Assembly (NCBI GenBank): GCA_964521255.1
Contig: CAZFRM010000012.1
Location: forward strand, 1 to 64,000
Direction of reading: 5' to 3'
Source: ZC4RG29 sp964521255
GTDB taxonomy: Bacteria > Bacteroidota > Bacteroidia > Cytophagales > Cyclobacteriaceae
Length of the DNA: 64,000 bases
The notes under the pieces were generated by a model. It did not search any database. It was given only the letters and a program-made list of their open reading frames with translations, and was not told where the DNA came from. Below are positions 41,101-47,383 of this stretch, one piece after another; position 1 is the first letter of the stretch; each line of letters opens with the position of its first letter. The position numbers were made by a program, and so were the translations under genes.

Positions 41101-42184
41101 TACATCTGTACCGGGTACGGTAGAAGTAATTGACGGACGTATGTATCCTGTTGCAGACGTGACACTGAAAGCTCCATTAACGTATTGCGATCCGGCAAGG
41201 CCTAACGGTGTTGCCAAAGCAGAAGTGAATGGTATGGTCACCAATCATATATTCGAATGGTACGAAGGATCAGCTACCGGAAATCTTATCTACACCGGCA
41301 GTGAAGCGGGTAGTTTAAGAGCTACAACTTATTTTGTGAAGGCCATCGATGTGATTTCAGGTTGCGATAATACTGCAAGCATACTAATACCGAATGCGCC
41401 AGTGATTGTTACAGCGCCACAAATTGAAGTGCTGGCAGAAAGGACAGACTGTCTCAATCCAAATGGTGTTCTTACGGCTTCAGTAAATGGCAATACCCAG
41501 GATTTCTCTTTCCTCTGGTACAACGGAAACAATGTTAAGAATCAACCGGATGTAATCAGTGAAACCTACTATGATTTATATTCCGGGGCTTATACTGTAA
41601 CAGCAATGGATCGTGTGTCGGGTTGTTTCTCATCACCGGTAAGTCAAACAATCAGGGAAATTTTCTCATACCCTGCGTTTGAAGTGAAATCGGAAGCTTC
41701 AAATTGTGATGAAGCAAACGGAACGGCAGAGGTTATAACATTGAATGATGTTGAAATCACTTCCATTGAATGGGATATTAATGGAGCGATTGGATACGGA
41801 GGAATCATGGGCGAACTGCCCGCAGGAACCTATTTCGTTACTGCCACTTCTCAACTGAATTGCAGCACCACCGAAGAATTCACAGTACTACCAGACATCA
41901 CCGTCTACAATGGTATATCACGAAACAACGATGGAGTTAACGACATTTTTGAAATCGGTTGTATTAATGATTTCCCGAACAACAGCGTGAAAATATTTAA
42001 CCGTTCCGGTACGCTTGTTTACGAAGCGAAGTATTACGATAACCAGGAAACATTCTTTAACGGTGTTTCGAATCGTGGCATAAGTCTTCTGGGTAATGAA
42101 TTACCGAGTGGAACATATTTCTACATCATTGACAAAGGAAATGGATCGAAACCAAGAACAGGATACCTCGAACTGATGCGATAA
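29144..42184 (+). CDS. giant SprB-like surface adhesin with type IX secretion C-terminal domain
   Basis: 4,346 residues. Order: signal peptide 1-19 (ending AFSQ); a Ca-binding CGDGIDNDGDGFIDCYDSDC segment; FG-GAP/VCBS-type propeller repeats to about 500 (DLDRDGIPEV, DFDGDGKVEV, DINGDGK-like); a CARDB-like domain near 590-690; then about 40 Ig-like SprB-type repeats of 85-100 residues, each with FxWY/FxWF and AGxYxVxxxxxxxxC motifs; and a gliding motility-associated C-terminal domain (ISRNNDGVNDIFEI...NRSGTLVYEAKYYDNQ...GTYFYIID), which directs type B type IX secretion. A PorP/SprF gene follows 5 bases later, the known partner arrangement. It is likely exported to the surface for adhesion or gliding. 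Confidence 0.93.
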   Translation: MSRVWVVALLLTISFRAFSQESNCGDGIDNDGDGFIDCYDSDCSASVICKDFFIGGDKLCQAAPLSFPQFKMKAFQQSPNRTAHSLGRVSIGDLDRDGIPEVVSVHTFDKKLYILRGSDLSIKYTANTTGSPQYDDIAIGNIKNDNCGEIFIAEESGGKWYVSSYDCQAKLLWRTQVYGQPFDLGLADFDGDGKVEVYYRNEILDAETGTILVKGTGNWTTIDAGPVAVDIFDDGYCTECPGLELVLGGSIYAVDLTPRSANAGALILQASMPRTTNGNLKYWPKLNDWGYINTATSVADYNLDGYLDVLVSGAAETYKSNGSVDQTTKGPTTVYFWDIKNNRSKAFQPSNNWQRGTGRLNIADIDGDGKQNTTFVTGSRLYALDENFNQLWVNTSIVENTSGFTGTTVFDFNNDGAVETVYRDESYLYIINGKDGSTYASTPCKSRTANEYPIVADVNGDGITEICVTCATDNNASIEPSDNQRQGHVRTYTSDLEPWVPARKIWNQHGYFNVNINDDLTIPKIQQKHHLVFSTAQCETGPGSIGPNRPLNTFLNQSAYLDSKGCATYASPDINFVANSLSIQPPTCPDQNFTVSFSIRNSGDMALSGSLPITFYSGNPKVAGAVKLNTTTINLTQLGVNGTYNVSNMTVNGTGNTFTMYAVLNDAGTSVPTPIILPNSNFVECNYDNNIVSAQITPAPFPVQAALISDNFQCGAGTGIPNGAVEAYRLVGGVKETTNYTFYWFNGTTVGDTTAAVFKGAVWTGLTEGTYSVVAYHKGFRCGSGSAQVTVGVRTKTLNVAIAEDKSFTKCKNPDGKMTASVNGGEPVGNFTYEWFKGTVFGTSPILSKSHVINNVDGELYSVLVTDKATGCQIIASAQVTDQTIKPVVTASATDANCNPSNSGTVSANVAGNTSNYNFYWYSGTSIKPSPDYTGSTINSLTAGNYVVVAENKNTECTSLPVMVTIGSKTSPTVTATVTHQQTSCALPNGSASASVSGAGIYAYKWYRGNSTLAADQIMTSTTASITGLAAGQYTVEATNTTTGCADTELFTITDVISTPSVSSSIISHQTNCTPFNGSVSASANGSAGPFQYYWFNGNVGTPDTLAANFKGVNYSGLQAGYFTVVAVDKITRCASPRSLIEVLNNTAIPTITTSTVDQTSCDTTAPNGQISANISGATTGYTFTWYAGSGPGGAVVGNTPSVSSREAGIYTVRAVNNTTGCSNTAQVTVIDDKVTPDVTATVNQHQTICSSGNGQVSANVGGATAGYTFYWFNGNISTPNIASPDFTGAVYNNRVAGFYTVVAVSNATKCQSVKATVQVLDDAVLPAITTATVSQTSCDSTTPNGEASANVGGVTTGFTFDWYAGSTVTGTVLVSSPTLTGRTAGTYTVKVTSDATGCSSTSQVTITNNMVNPVVTANIDAHQTICSSGNGQVSASVSGATAGYTFYWFNGNISTPNIASADFTGAAYNNRVAGFYTVVAVSNATKCQSVKATVQVLDDAVPPAITTATVNQTSCDSTTPNGEASANVGGVTTGFTFDWYGGSTATGTVLVSDPTLTGRAAGTYTVKVTNDATGCSSTAQVTITNYMVNPVVTANIDAHQTICSSGNGQLSASVSGATAGYNFYWFNGNISTPNIASADFTGAVYNNRVAGFYTVVAVSNATKCQSAKATVQVLDDAVPPAITTATVNQTSCDSTTPNGEASANVGGVTTGFTFDWYGGSTATGTVLVSDPTLTGRAAGTYTVKVTSGATGCSSIAQVTITNNLVNPVVTASIDAHQTICSSGNGQVSASVSGATAGYTFYWFNGNISTPNIASADFTGAVYNNRVAGFYTVVAVSNATKCQSAKATVQVLDDAVPPAITTATISQTSCDSTTPNGEASANVGGITAGYTFDWYTGSTATGTVLVPDPTLTGRAAGTYTVKVTSGATGCSSIAQVTITNNMVNPVVTASIDAHQTICSSGNGQVSANVDGSTTGYTFYWFNGNISTPNIASPDFTGAVYNNRVAGFYTVVAVSNATKCQSAKATVQVLDNSVPPIVSATPSDNTACDPTKSNGEISANVAGVTTNHTFHIFSGQNTLAINEVTGSPSAVVLGLPSGIYTVQAIDNTTGCAGTTEVTINNNITLPAITATATDVTVCSPPNGSIIANITNGIGVIADYTFFWYDGNQLKAIVDHAETGATLNNIPAGTYTVSAFNNALGCDVQSPFTIDVENGPTTLITITELIGEQIQPAVCNDGQGQLGVVASSPANALGFSFSWYAGDKNTGMTFEGNGQDFPIKSNRISNVASGEGISSGLHTVIALDNSTGCQDSLSIHLPYSDEAALLSVLTFAQTDCLNPDGAFSATIDPSDGTRNNPANASLNQGWYKIQVWQNGSNILTVPGDPTKSIDDPIIVTGLSAGNYTVLAVETEAPPLPGCTSLPNDINIDDNRVFPVVIADVLTDNKNCIGAANGNGSIALDIDTSSPVTNYTYAWYDGKLTSDPSLAGTDVLNNIEGGFYTVEVTNIGNNCLTKETFSINNDPYVLSIPSAELLVTDQTDCLPVNGSAEVTDVFIDGVTSGGLGNFTFNWFESDGTTVIPGNNSLVGTALAADQYFVSATNTVSNCATSLTQFKVDDKTVSPAVAATIVDNTFCAGATPNGTITLDINGGVDPLGDFFIEWFEDAALSISLGSNVGVVAGVNDEIAQDLPAGTYFVRVTDQTNPGISCSTVASFSVIDNLPVIAVNTIVPTHQDDCNPNGSALVTDLIVDGISIGTGAPGEYTFNWFESDGTTTIPGSGNTASVGVSLVAGNYFVQATNSTSSCNTSLAPFTINDVHVDPTINAALIVNNSNCSGATPNGAITINTGADPLADFLIEWFEDGTLTISLGTNIGAVAGANNEIAQNLPAGTYYVRVTDQTNPGISCSTVASFSVIDNPPAISIDQANIDITHQADCAPADGLAQVTDIIVDGVAVGSTAGYTFNWFESDGATPIASAGSADLIAVNLAAGNYFVQATNSTSLCNTSPTPFTINDVHVDPTIIATSIINNTNCSGAVPNGAITLSISVNGVVTPLNEFNIEWFEDAAMTNPLIAPVGVVTGTDNEIAQQLGAGTYYIRVTDNTSPNNSCSATASFSIIDNPPVIGIDQANITVTDQSDCAPADGLAQVTDIIVDGVAVGSTAGYTFNWFESDGTTPVATAGNADLIAVNLAAGNYFVQATNSTSLCNTSLVPFSINDVHVDPTINATSIIDNTNCSGATPNGSLTLSISVNGVVAPLNEFTIEWFDDAAMTNPLIAPVGVVAGTDNEIAQQLGAGTYYVRVTDNTSPNNNCSATASFSVIDNPPVISIDQANIDITHQADCAPADGLAQVTDIIVDGVAVGSTAGYTFNWFESDGATPIASAGSADLIAVNLAAGNYFVQATNSTSLCNTSPTPFTINDVHVDPTIIATSIINNTNCSGAVPNGAITLSISVNGVVTPLNEFNIEWFEDAAMTNPLIAPVGVVTGTDNEIAQQLGAGTYYVRVTDNTSPNNSCSATASFSVIDDLPIIGIDQSHISIAHQSDCNPVNGNASVTNITIDHSTLGNTLGYTFTWFESDGTTIIPGSGNTSSVGVALSAGNYFIQATNTTSNCSSPMTPFVIDDVTVTPTIIAVQNFPNISCDTNYTGELSATVSEGTVNGITAGYQFEWFRGANNTNPVDLAGTGTTISNLQEGDYTVQVTDLATPGNGCIGTATINLKREIPILNATLSVNNQTVCLPVNGGINVVSVQQTLMGTTTVFNMSNPASLANFTFQWFDENLNPVSGIINGSAASPNLLAGTYYVQVTNTLGCVTGYTRAVIEDITIHPDVVLDGFNNPSVCILPETTGNLNIIADGSINFSDYTFTWYEGSTASGTVTEANNPILSNIAYTDQLTYTVRVTNNTTNCYSDATYTFATDTVEIRAIASAVPLTSCVTPNGSLFSTVQNGAGPLYNYEWYSGSVIGTSPVFTTNEVLIAPIGMYTVVAKHPSLNFCTSVPGTVEVIDGRMYPVADVTLKAPLTYCDPARPNGVAKAEVNGMVTNHIFEWYEGSATGNLIYTGSEAGSLRATTYFVKAIDVISGCDNTASILIPNAPVIVTAPQIEVLAERTDCLNPNGVLTASVNGNTQDFSFLWYNGNNVKNQPDVISETYYDLYSGAYTVTAMDRVSGCFSSPVSQTIREIFSYPAFEVKSEASNCDEANGTAEVITLNDVEITSIEWDINGAIGYGGIMGELPAGTYFVTATSQLNCSTTEEFTVLPDITVYNGISRNNDGVNDIFEIGCINDFPNNSVKIFNRSGTLVYEAKYYDNQETFFNGVSNRGISLLGNELPSGTYFYIIDKGNGSKPRTGYLELMR
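32860..35240 (+). repeat. tandem 531-bp coding repeats in the giant adhesin
   Basis: The word CTGTAGTTCAG recurs at 32890, 33421, 33952, 34483 and 35014, exactly 531 bases apart each time, with no indels. Each unit encodes 177 residues, two Ig-like domains (DAHQTICSSGNGQVSASVSG... and NQTSCDSTTPNGEASANVGG...). The high DNA identity points to recent amplification or gene conversion. Confidence 0.9.
37893..39718 (+). repeat. tandem 606-bp coding repeats in the giant adhesin
   Basis: GATCAGGC recurs at 37901, 38507 and 39113, exactly 606 bases apart; each unit encodes 202 residues (two Ig-like domains). Units 1 and 3 are identical in DNA over at least 450 bases, while the middle unit differs at many synonymous sites. 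This suggests a 1,212-bp duplication or patchy gene conversion. Confidence 0.88.
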
Positions 42185-42189
42185 GTGCT

Positions 42190-43128
42190 ATGAAAAAGAA
42201 AATTGTTTATGCATTGGCTTTGCTGCTCATCACCTTCACCCTAAAGGTAAAGGCGCAGCACAATATTGTTTACTCGCAATACATATTTAATGGATTGCTT
42301 ATCAATCCTGCCTATGCGGGAAGTCACGTTCAGCTAAGTTCTACCTTGAGCTATCGCAATCAGTGGATAAACTTTGAGGGTGCTCCAACAACAGCAACGT
42401 TTGGAATTCATTCGGCATTCAATAAAGAAAAAGTCGGCTTGGGACTTTTGATGACATCCGATAAGATAGGCAGCTATACCAACACCAGTGTATTTGGAAG
42501 CTACGCTTACCGGATCAAAATGCAGAGAGGCGGTGTGTTGTCAATGGGCGTACAAGGAGGTTTTCATAATTTTAAAGCTGACTTCAGCGCACTTAAACTA
42601 AAAGTTGACTCGGACCCCATCTTCAATGGATACTTCAATGAATTCCGTCCCAACTTCGGCGGTGGAATCTTTTATTACAACGATAAATTCTTTGCCGGCT
42701 TCTCCGTTCCTGTTATTCTGAAACACACCGATTTTTTTAAGGGAAATTTTGAACAACTTACCTTACCAAGATTTTATTACCTCAACATAGGAACCATTAT
42801 GCCACTTGACAGAATGGAGAAAGTAAAAGTAAGTCCATCTTTTCTTTTGCGCCTGCAGGATGGTACACCGCTCAGTGCAGACATCAATCTTAATGTCATC
42901 TTCTACGATCTCATCAGTGTGGGTACCTCCTATCGAACTGAAGACGCTTTAGTGGGGCTTCTGAACTTTAAGTTGAGTGAGAAATTCCATTTCTCCTATT
43001 CGTACGACTACACGCTCTCTTCAATTAATGAATACTCAAGGGGTACGCATGAGTTTACCATCAACTACAGAACCCGGATAAAACGTGTCCATAAAGATGT
43101 GGAGTGTCCGTATTATTTTAGTCATTAG
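42190..43128 (+). CDS. PorP/SprF-family type IX secretion outer-membrane protein
   Basis: 312 residues with a signal peptide (LALLLITFTLKVKAQ) and the family hallmark QHNIVYSQYIFNGLLINPAYAGS. The rest is a predicted 14-strand outer-membrane barrel. SprF-like proteins are needed for the export or surface attachment of their cognate type B substrates. Five bases separate it from the giant adhesin, so the two are one operon and very likely one system. Confidence 0.92.
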   Translation: MKKKIVYALALLLITFTLKVKAQHNIVYSQYIFNGLLINPAYAGSHVQLSSTLSYRNQWINFEGAPTTATFGIHSAFNKEKVGLGLLMTSDKIGSYTNTSVFGSYAYRIKMQRGGVLSMGVQGGFHNFKADFSALKLKVDSDPIFNGYFNEFRPNFGGGIFYYNDKFFAGFSVPVILKHTDFFKGNFEQLTLPRFYYLNIGTIMPLDRMEKVKVSPSFLLRLQDGTPLSADINLNVIFYDLISVGTSYRTEDALVGLLNFKLSEKFHFSYSYDYTLSSINEYSRGTHEFTINYRTRIKRVHKDVECPYYFSH

Positions 43129-43162
43129 TTAGACAAAGCGGAAAATTAGAATCAACGATAAA

Positions 43163-43705
43163 ATGAACAATCTGAATGCAGGTACACGAATAGGGACAAT
43201 GCTCGTCGATCACTTTATAATGACTTTTGTGATCACAATCTTTGCAATGCCCGGAATGGTCTACGATATTTTTCAAACATTCACAAACTTAAACTCTGAA
43301 CCAAAATTAATTCTTGGAAACATTTATGTAAACATTTTTGCATTCTCCCTGTATTTCAATAAAGACATCCTCTTAGGTAGAAGTCCCGCAAAGAGGCTTT
43401 TTAAATTTCAAATCATTGACTATAAAACAAACAGGCCAGCGAATCCAATAAAATGCCTATTCAGAAATATGACACTTATTTTGTGGCCAATTGAAGTAAT
43501 CTTTGGATTAATAAATAATGAGAGAAGAGTTGGTGACTATATCGCAGGCACAAAGCTAACAACATATGACCCCAATCTGCATAAAGGAAACGTTAATTGG
43601 ATACTAGTGGTTTCTGCAATACTCATTTCAAGTTTAGCCACATATTTGGTTATGTTTTATCCGATGGAATTACTATTCAACTTTGCGAACACCATAAATA
43701 AATGA
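43163..43705 (+). CDS. RDD-family membrane protein
   Basis: 180 residues with about four membrane segments. The RDD pattern is seen as AGTRIGTMLVDHFIM and, in the middle, LLGRSPAKRLFKFQIID. The final loop NNERRVGDYIAGTKL is also typical. Function unknown; some RDD proteins transport ions or compatible solutes. It follows the PorP/SprF gene by 34 bases and may be in its transcript. Confidence 0.8.
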   Translation: MNNLNAGTRIGTMLVDHFIMTFVITIFAMPGMVYDIFQTFTNLNSEPKLILGNIYVNIFAFSLYFNKDILLGRSPAKRLFKFQIIDYKTNRPANPIKCLFRNMTLILWPIEVIFGLINNERRVGDYIAGTKLTTYDPNLHKGNVNWILVVSAILISSLATYLVMFYPMELLFNFANTINK

Positions 43706-43728
43706 CGAGAAACTGATTCATTCATCTC

Positions 43729-46002
43729 TCAAAAATAAAATCCAATATTCACATTGCCGATAAAATCTTTCCACTGACTGTCCCACGTAAGGGCAACTGA
43801 AATAGGTCCGATCAAACTATAATATCCAAGACTAAGACCATAACCTAAACGGTAATCAACATTATTGCCCAAGTCGCTTATTTCTTTATCATCGATCCCA
43901 AGCCATTCCATGGGGTAATTTATGCTTACAAGGTTTACACCTCCAGTCACTAATACATTGGGAAACATTTCATACTGCAGATCAAGCTTAGTCATAAAGT
44001 AACTGGCAAGTTTATAGTCATAATTGAGCGTACCATAAAATGGAATTGAATTGGAAACACGAGGATGAAAACCTCCCGCAAAGGTAAAATTGATCGTATT
44101 TAATAAATCGTTAGCTTCATCCATATCGGTTAAGCTGAGACGTGAATCGGAAATGAGTGAAAGCGACCTGCCTAATGAAAAAATTCTCATGTGGCCTCCT
44201 TCTCCTCTAAATGTGTTGTTTAGGGACAGTTCTGTCTCAGTAACAGTAACAGTGGAATCCTCATAATATTTATACTTTCCATCGAAGCCTAGCAAATATG
44301 TCGCGGATAAGAACGATTTTGATCCGTATCGTGGGTAATATGGTCGATCAAGTGTATTTGATAAATAAAATGCCCTGATGGTATATCCCTTGTTCTTTAC
44401 GGATATAAAATTGGCGTTCGATTCATCTGTTACTGGTTTTAAGTTTATGTAATTCCGGGAAAAGCTTGCGCCAAAAGTTCTGTTGCTGACCGCTGTCGAA
44501 AGTAATGTTCCTGTAATATTATATTGACTGATGGAGTAAACCTCTTTGCCCTCATCTCTTCTTAAAGCTGGGTTAAAACTATTGTAATCAAAATTAAGCA
44601 TACCGGCTACGTTCTGTTTCTTTCCAAGGTATTTTAAGTAATTAAGATTTATTCTCGGAAATTCTGCAAGATCTATTTCGGCAATTGCTCTTGAATTTTT
44701 TGACAAAACATTTCGCAAAGTATAGTTGGCATTTATACCCACACCATTTTCACTGTCGTAATGCATCGCAAATTTAATTTTGCCGGGTGCGGATTCACGA
44801 ACGGTGACAATAAGATCATGCCCACCGTCCACTGTGCGCAACTCGTAACCAATATTATCAAAGGACCCGATGCCAAAGAGAAGTTCAACTCTTTTTTCAA
44901 TTTCACGGGCATCAATAACGGAGTGATCTTCTATCCGTAATTTTCCCTTGATGATATCATCAGAGATGTCATTATTTCCTTCAATGATGATAGACTGAAT
45001 TGTATACTCTTGTACTGATTGGGGTCGTACCACGGGCTGCTGTGCACCAAATTGATTTAGAGAGTCGGCTAATCGCTTGAAGGAATCATAAAACTTCTTG
45101 CCTGATTCTTCTCCCAGCTCAATTATTTTTTCACTTGATTTGAAACTTCCCGTTTCATACTCACCAAGTTCCGGCTCAATGTAATAGTCAACATTCTTTT
45201 TTTGCTCACGCGTATCATATGCACTGAGTACCCACGAAGATTGAAAAAGAATCGAGACAAAATCTTTCAGCCCATCCTTAGATTTAAGATCACTGCTTAC
45301 AAAGATGCCGATCACAATATCTGCCCCCATGTCAATTACTTCCTGCACAGGAAAATTTCTAACAAGGCCCCCGTCAACAAGAAGTTTCCCGTCGATTTCA
45401 ACGGGAGTAAAAATAGTAGGTATAGCCATGCTTGCCCGAAGGGATCGCGCCAGGCTTCCTTTATTCAATAGCACGGGTTGCCCAGTAGCAATATCGGTGG
45501 CGACGCAAGCGAAGGGTATCGGCAATTTGCTGAAATCATCAATGTCATGAACTGATCTGGTAAGGTCAAATAAAAGTGTTCCCAGTTTTTGTCCTTCAAT
45601 GAGCCCTCGTGGCAATCCTACCTCGAAATAATCGTGAACAGGCAGTTCAACCACATAGCGGCCGTAGTAAGGTTTTTCTTCAATGGCAATTTCATTAAGT
45701 CTTACTTTATTGGTTAGTACTTCATCCCAATTTATATTCTTGACAATTTTTTCAAGCTCCACTGCAGAATATCCTGTGGCATATAAGCCGCCTACAATGC
45801 CGCCCATACTTGTACCCGTAATATAATCAGGACGGATGCCAGCCTCCTCCAAAATTTTCAAAATGCCAATATGAGCCATCCCTTTTGCCCCGCCCCCACT
45901 TAGTACAAGTCCAACTTTGGGTCGTTGTTGGGCAGAAAGTGACGCATTGAGGGTTAAGATGAGCAGGAAGGAAAAAATGATATTAGTGTAAATGTTCCTC
46001 AT
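43729..46002 (-). CDS. patatin-like phospholipase fused to POTRA and BamA-like barrel (PlpD type)
   Basis: 757 residues with a signal peptide (FSFLLILTLNASLSAQ). The patatin domain (about 28-310) has the oxyanion loop SGGGAKG near 35-41, nucleophile Ser65 in GTSMGG and the catalytic Asp in VDGGL near 210. A POTRA-like module follows (QSIIIEGNNDISDDIIKGKLRI, about 345-420), then a C-terminal Omp85-type barrel ending in aromatic NVNIGFYF. This is the layout of class A1 phospholipases of the type Vd autotransporter group, though here a barrel may simply anchor the enzyme. It runs convergent to the RDD gene. Confidence 0.9.
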   Translation of the reverse strand: MRNIYTNIIFSFLLILTLNASLSAQQRPKVGLVLSGGGAKGMAHIGILKILEEAGIRPDYITGTSMGGIVGGLYATGYSAVELEKIVKNINWDEVLTNKVRLNEIAIEEKPYYGRYVVELPVHDYFEVGLPRGLIEGQKLGTLLFDLTRSVHDIDDFSKLPIPFACVATDIATGQPVLLNKGSLARSLRASMAIPTIFTPVEIDGKLLVDGGLVRNFPVQEVIDMGADIVIGIFVSSDLKSKDGLKDFVSILFQSSWVLSAYDTREQKKNVDYYIEPELGEYETGSFKSSEKIIELGEESGKKFYDSFKRLADSLNQFGAQQPVVRPQSVQEYTIQSIIIEGNNDISDDIIKGKLRIEDHSVIDAREIEKRVELLFGIGSFDNIGYELRTVDGGHDLIVTVRESAPGKIKFAMHYDSENGVGINANYTLRNVLSKNSRAIAEIDLAEFPRINLNYLKYLGKKQNVAGMLNFDYNSFNPALRRDEGKEVYSISQYNITGTLLSTAVSNRTFGASFSRNYINLKPVTDESNANFISVKNKGYTIRAFYLSNTLDRPYYPRYGSKSFLSATYLLGFDGKYKYYEDSTVTVTETELSLNNTFRGEGGHMRIFSLGRSLSLISDSRLSLTDMDEANDLLNTINFTFAGGFHPRVSNSIPFYGTLNYDYKLASYFMTKLDLQYEMFPNVLVTGGVNLVSINYPMEWLGIDDKEISDLGNNVDYRLGYGLSLGYYSLIGPISVALTWDSQWKDFIGNVNIGFYF

Positions 46003-46263
46003 GTATCCCTGGTATTAATTCCCATTTAAATTCAAACGACCACTTAAATTGAAATGATTATAAAAATCAAGGTTGTAATAGTAAAATGATTTTGCAAATA
46101 TCAACGCTGCCGGCCTTTTACAATCACCTAATTTCTGTTAGGGAAAATGAAAAAATTATTCTCCCCTTTGTCATTTCGTGAATTACCCTCATATTCGCTG
46201 CCGCTATTACGGAGTTTGAAATTTCTTTACTAACAACCCTTTAAAATTAAGAGCAATAAAATT

Positions 46264-47346
46264 ATGAGCAGACCTTATAACTTTTCCGCCGGCCCGGCTG
46301 TGTTACCACTAGAAGTATTGAAAAAAGCCCAGGAAGAATTAGTCGACTGGCATGGTTCCGGAATGTCGGTGATGGAAATGAGCCATCGTGGAAAAGAATA
46401 TATGTCAATACATGAAGGTGCTGAGAAGAATCTTCGGAAACTGATGAACATTCCCGATAATTATAAGGTATTGTTTCTTCAAGGCGGCGCGTCAACACAA
46501 TTCGCCATGGTGCCGCTTAACTTGTTTTCAGCGGCAAAAAAAGCTGACTATGTAAATACCGGAGCGTGGTCGAAGAAGGCTATTTCTGAAGCTAAGCGTT
46601 ACGGAACAATTAAAGTCGTTGCATCTTCTGAGCCACAGAACTTTAATAACATTCCGAAGTTGACAAAGGATATGTTTTCTCCCGATGCTGATTATGTGCA
46701 TATCACAACAAACAATACCATTTACGGTACGTGTTATCCTGAATTGCCGGATACTGGTAGTATTCCCCTGGTAGCAGATATGTCTTCTGATATAATGTCA
46801 AAACCTTATGACGTCACCCGGTTCGGATTAATTTACGCGGGCGCTCAGAAAAACATCGGCCCTTCCGGTTTAACGATCGTAATTATTCGTGAAGATCTTA
46901 TAGGCAAAGCGGCAGACATAACGCCTACTATGCTTAATTATAAGACTCATGCAGAAGATGCATCACTCTATAACACTCCTCCATGCTACACAATCTACAT
47001 TGCAGGTTTAGTATTTGAATGGATGCTGGCTAATGGTGGCGTAGACGCTATGGAAAAACGCAACCGTGAGAAAGCAGGTCTTCTCTATAATTATCTTGAC
47101 AATTCTAAATTGTTTAAAGGAACAGTAGAGACTGCATCAAGGTCTATTATGAATATTCCTTTTGTTACAGGGAATGAGCGGTTGGATGATAAGTTCATCG
47201 CTGATGCAAGCAAGAAAGGTTTGAAAACATTGAAAGGTCATCGCTCGGTTGGCGGAATGCGTGCAAGCATTTATAACGCCATGCCAAAAGAAGGTGTTCA
47301 AGCTTTAGTTGACTTCATGAAGGAATTTGAAGAGAGTAACTCCTAA
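46264..47346 (+). CDS. serC: phosphoserine aminotransferase
   Basis: 360 residues. It converts 3-phosphohydroxypyruvate to phosphoserine in serine biosynthesis. It starts with the canonical NFSAGPAVLPLEVL and has HRGKEY, FLQGGASTQFAMVPLNL, TNNTIYGT and the PLP-lysine segment YAGAQKNIGPSGL (Lys near 196), ending GHRSVGGMRASIYNAMP. serA follows, so both enzymes of the 3-phosphoglycerate to phosphoserine route are in one operon. Its stop codon lies inside a dispersed palindrome. Confidence 0.96.
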   Translation: MSRPYNFSAGPAVLPLEVLKKAQEELVDWHGSGMSVMEMSHRGKEYMSIHEGAEKNLRKLMNIPDNYKVLFLQGGASTQFAMVPLNLFSAAKKADYVNTGAWSKKAISEAKRYGTIKVVASSEPQNFNNIPKLTKDMFSPDADYVHITTNNTIYGTCYPELPDTGSIPLVADMSSDIMSKPYDVTRFGLIYAGAQKNIGPSGLTIVIIREDLIGKAADITPTMLNYKTHAEDASLYNTPPCYTIYIAGLVFEWMLANGGVDAMEKRNREKAGLLYNYLDNSKLFKGTVETASRSIMNIPFVTGNERLDDKFIADASKKGLKTLKGHRSVGGMRASIYNAMPKEGVQALVDFMKEFEESNS

Positions 47347-47364
47347 ATCCCCTGAAGGGGACTT
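47342..47364. repeat. CCTAAATCCCCTGAAGGGGA palindrome at the serC-serA junction
   Basis: Same family as the pair at 27973-28046. It contains the serC stop codon and sits 20 bases before the serA ATG. In the mRNA it would form a short strong stem between two genes. Confidence 0.6.
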
Positions 47365-47383
47365 ATTAAGAAACCAATCAACC

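Noticed and set aside
47327..47383. Upstream extension of SerA to ATG 47327
   Set aside because: The added 19 residues are encoded by serC overlap and a dispersed palindrome; ATG 47384 gives the normal SerA N-terminus.
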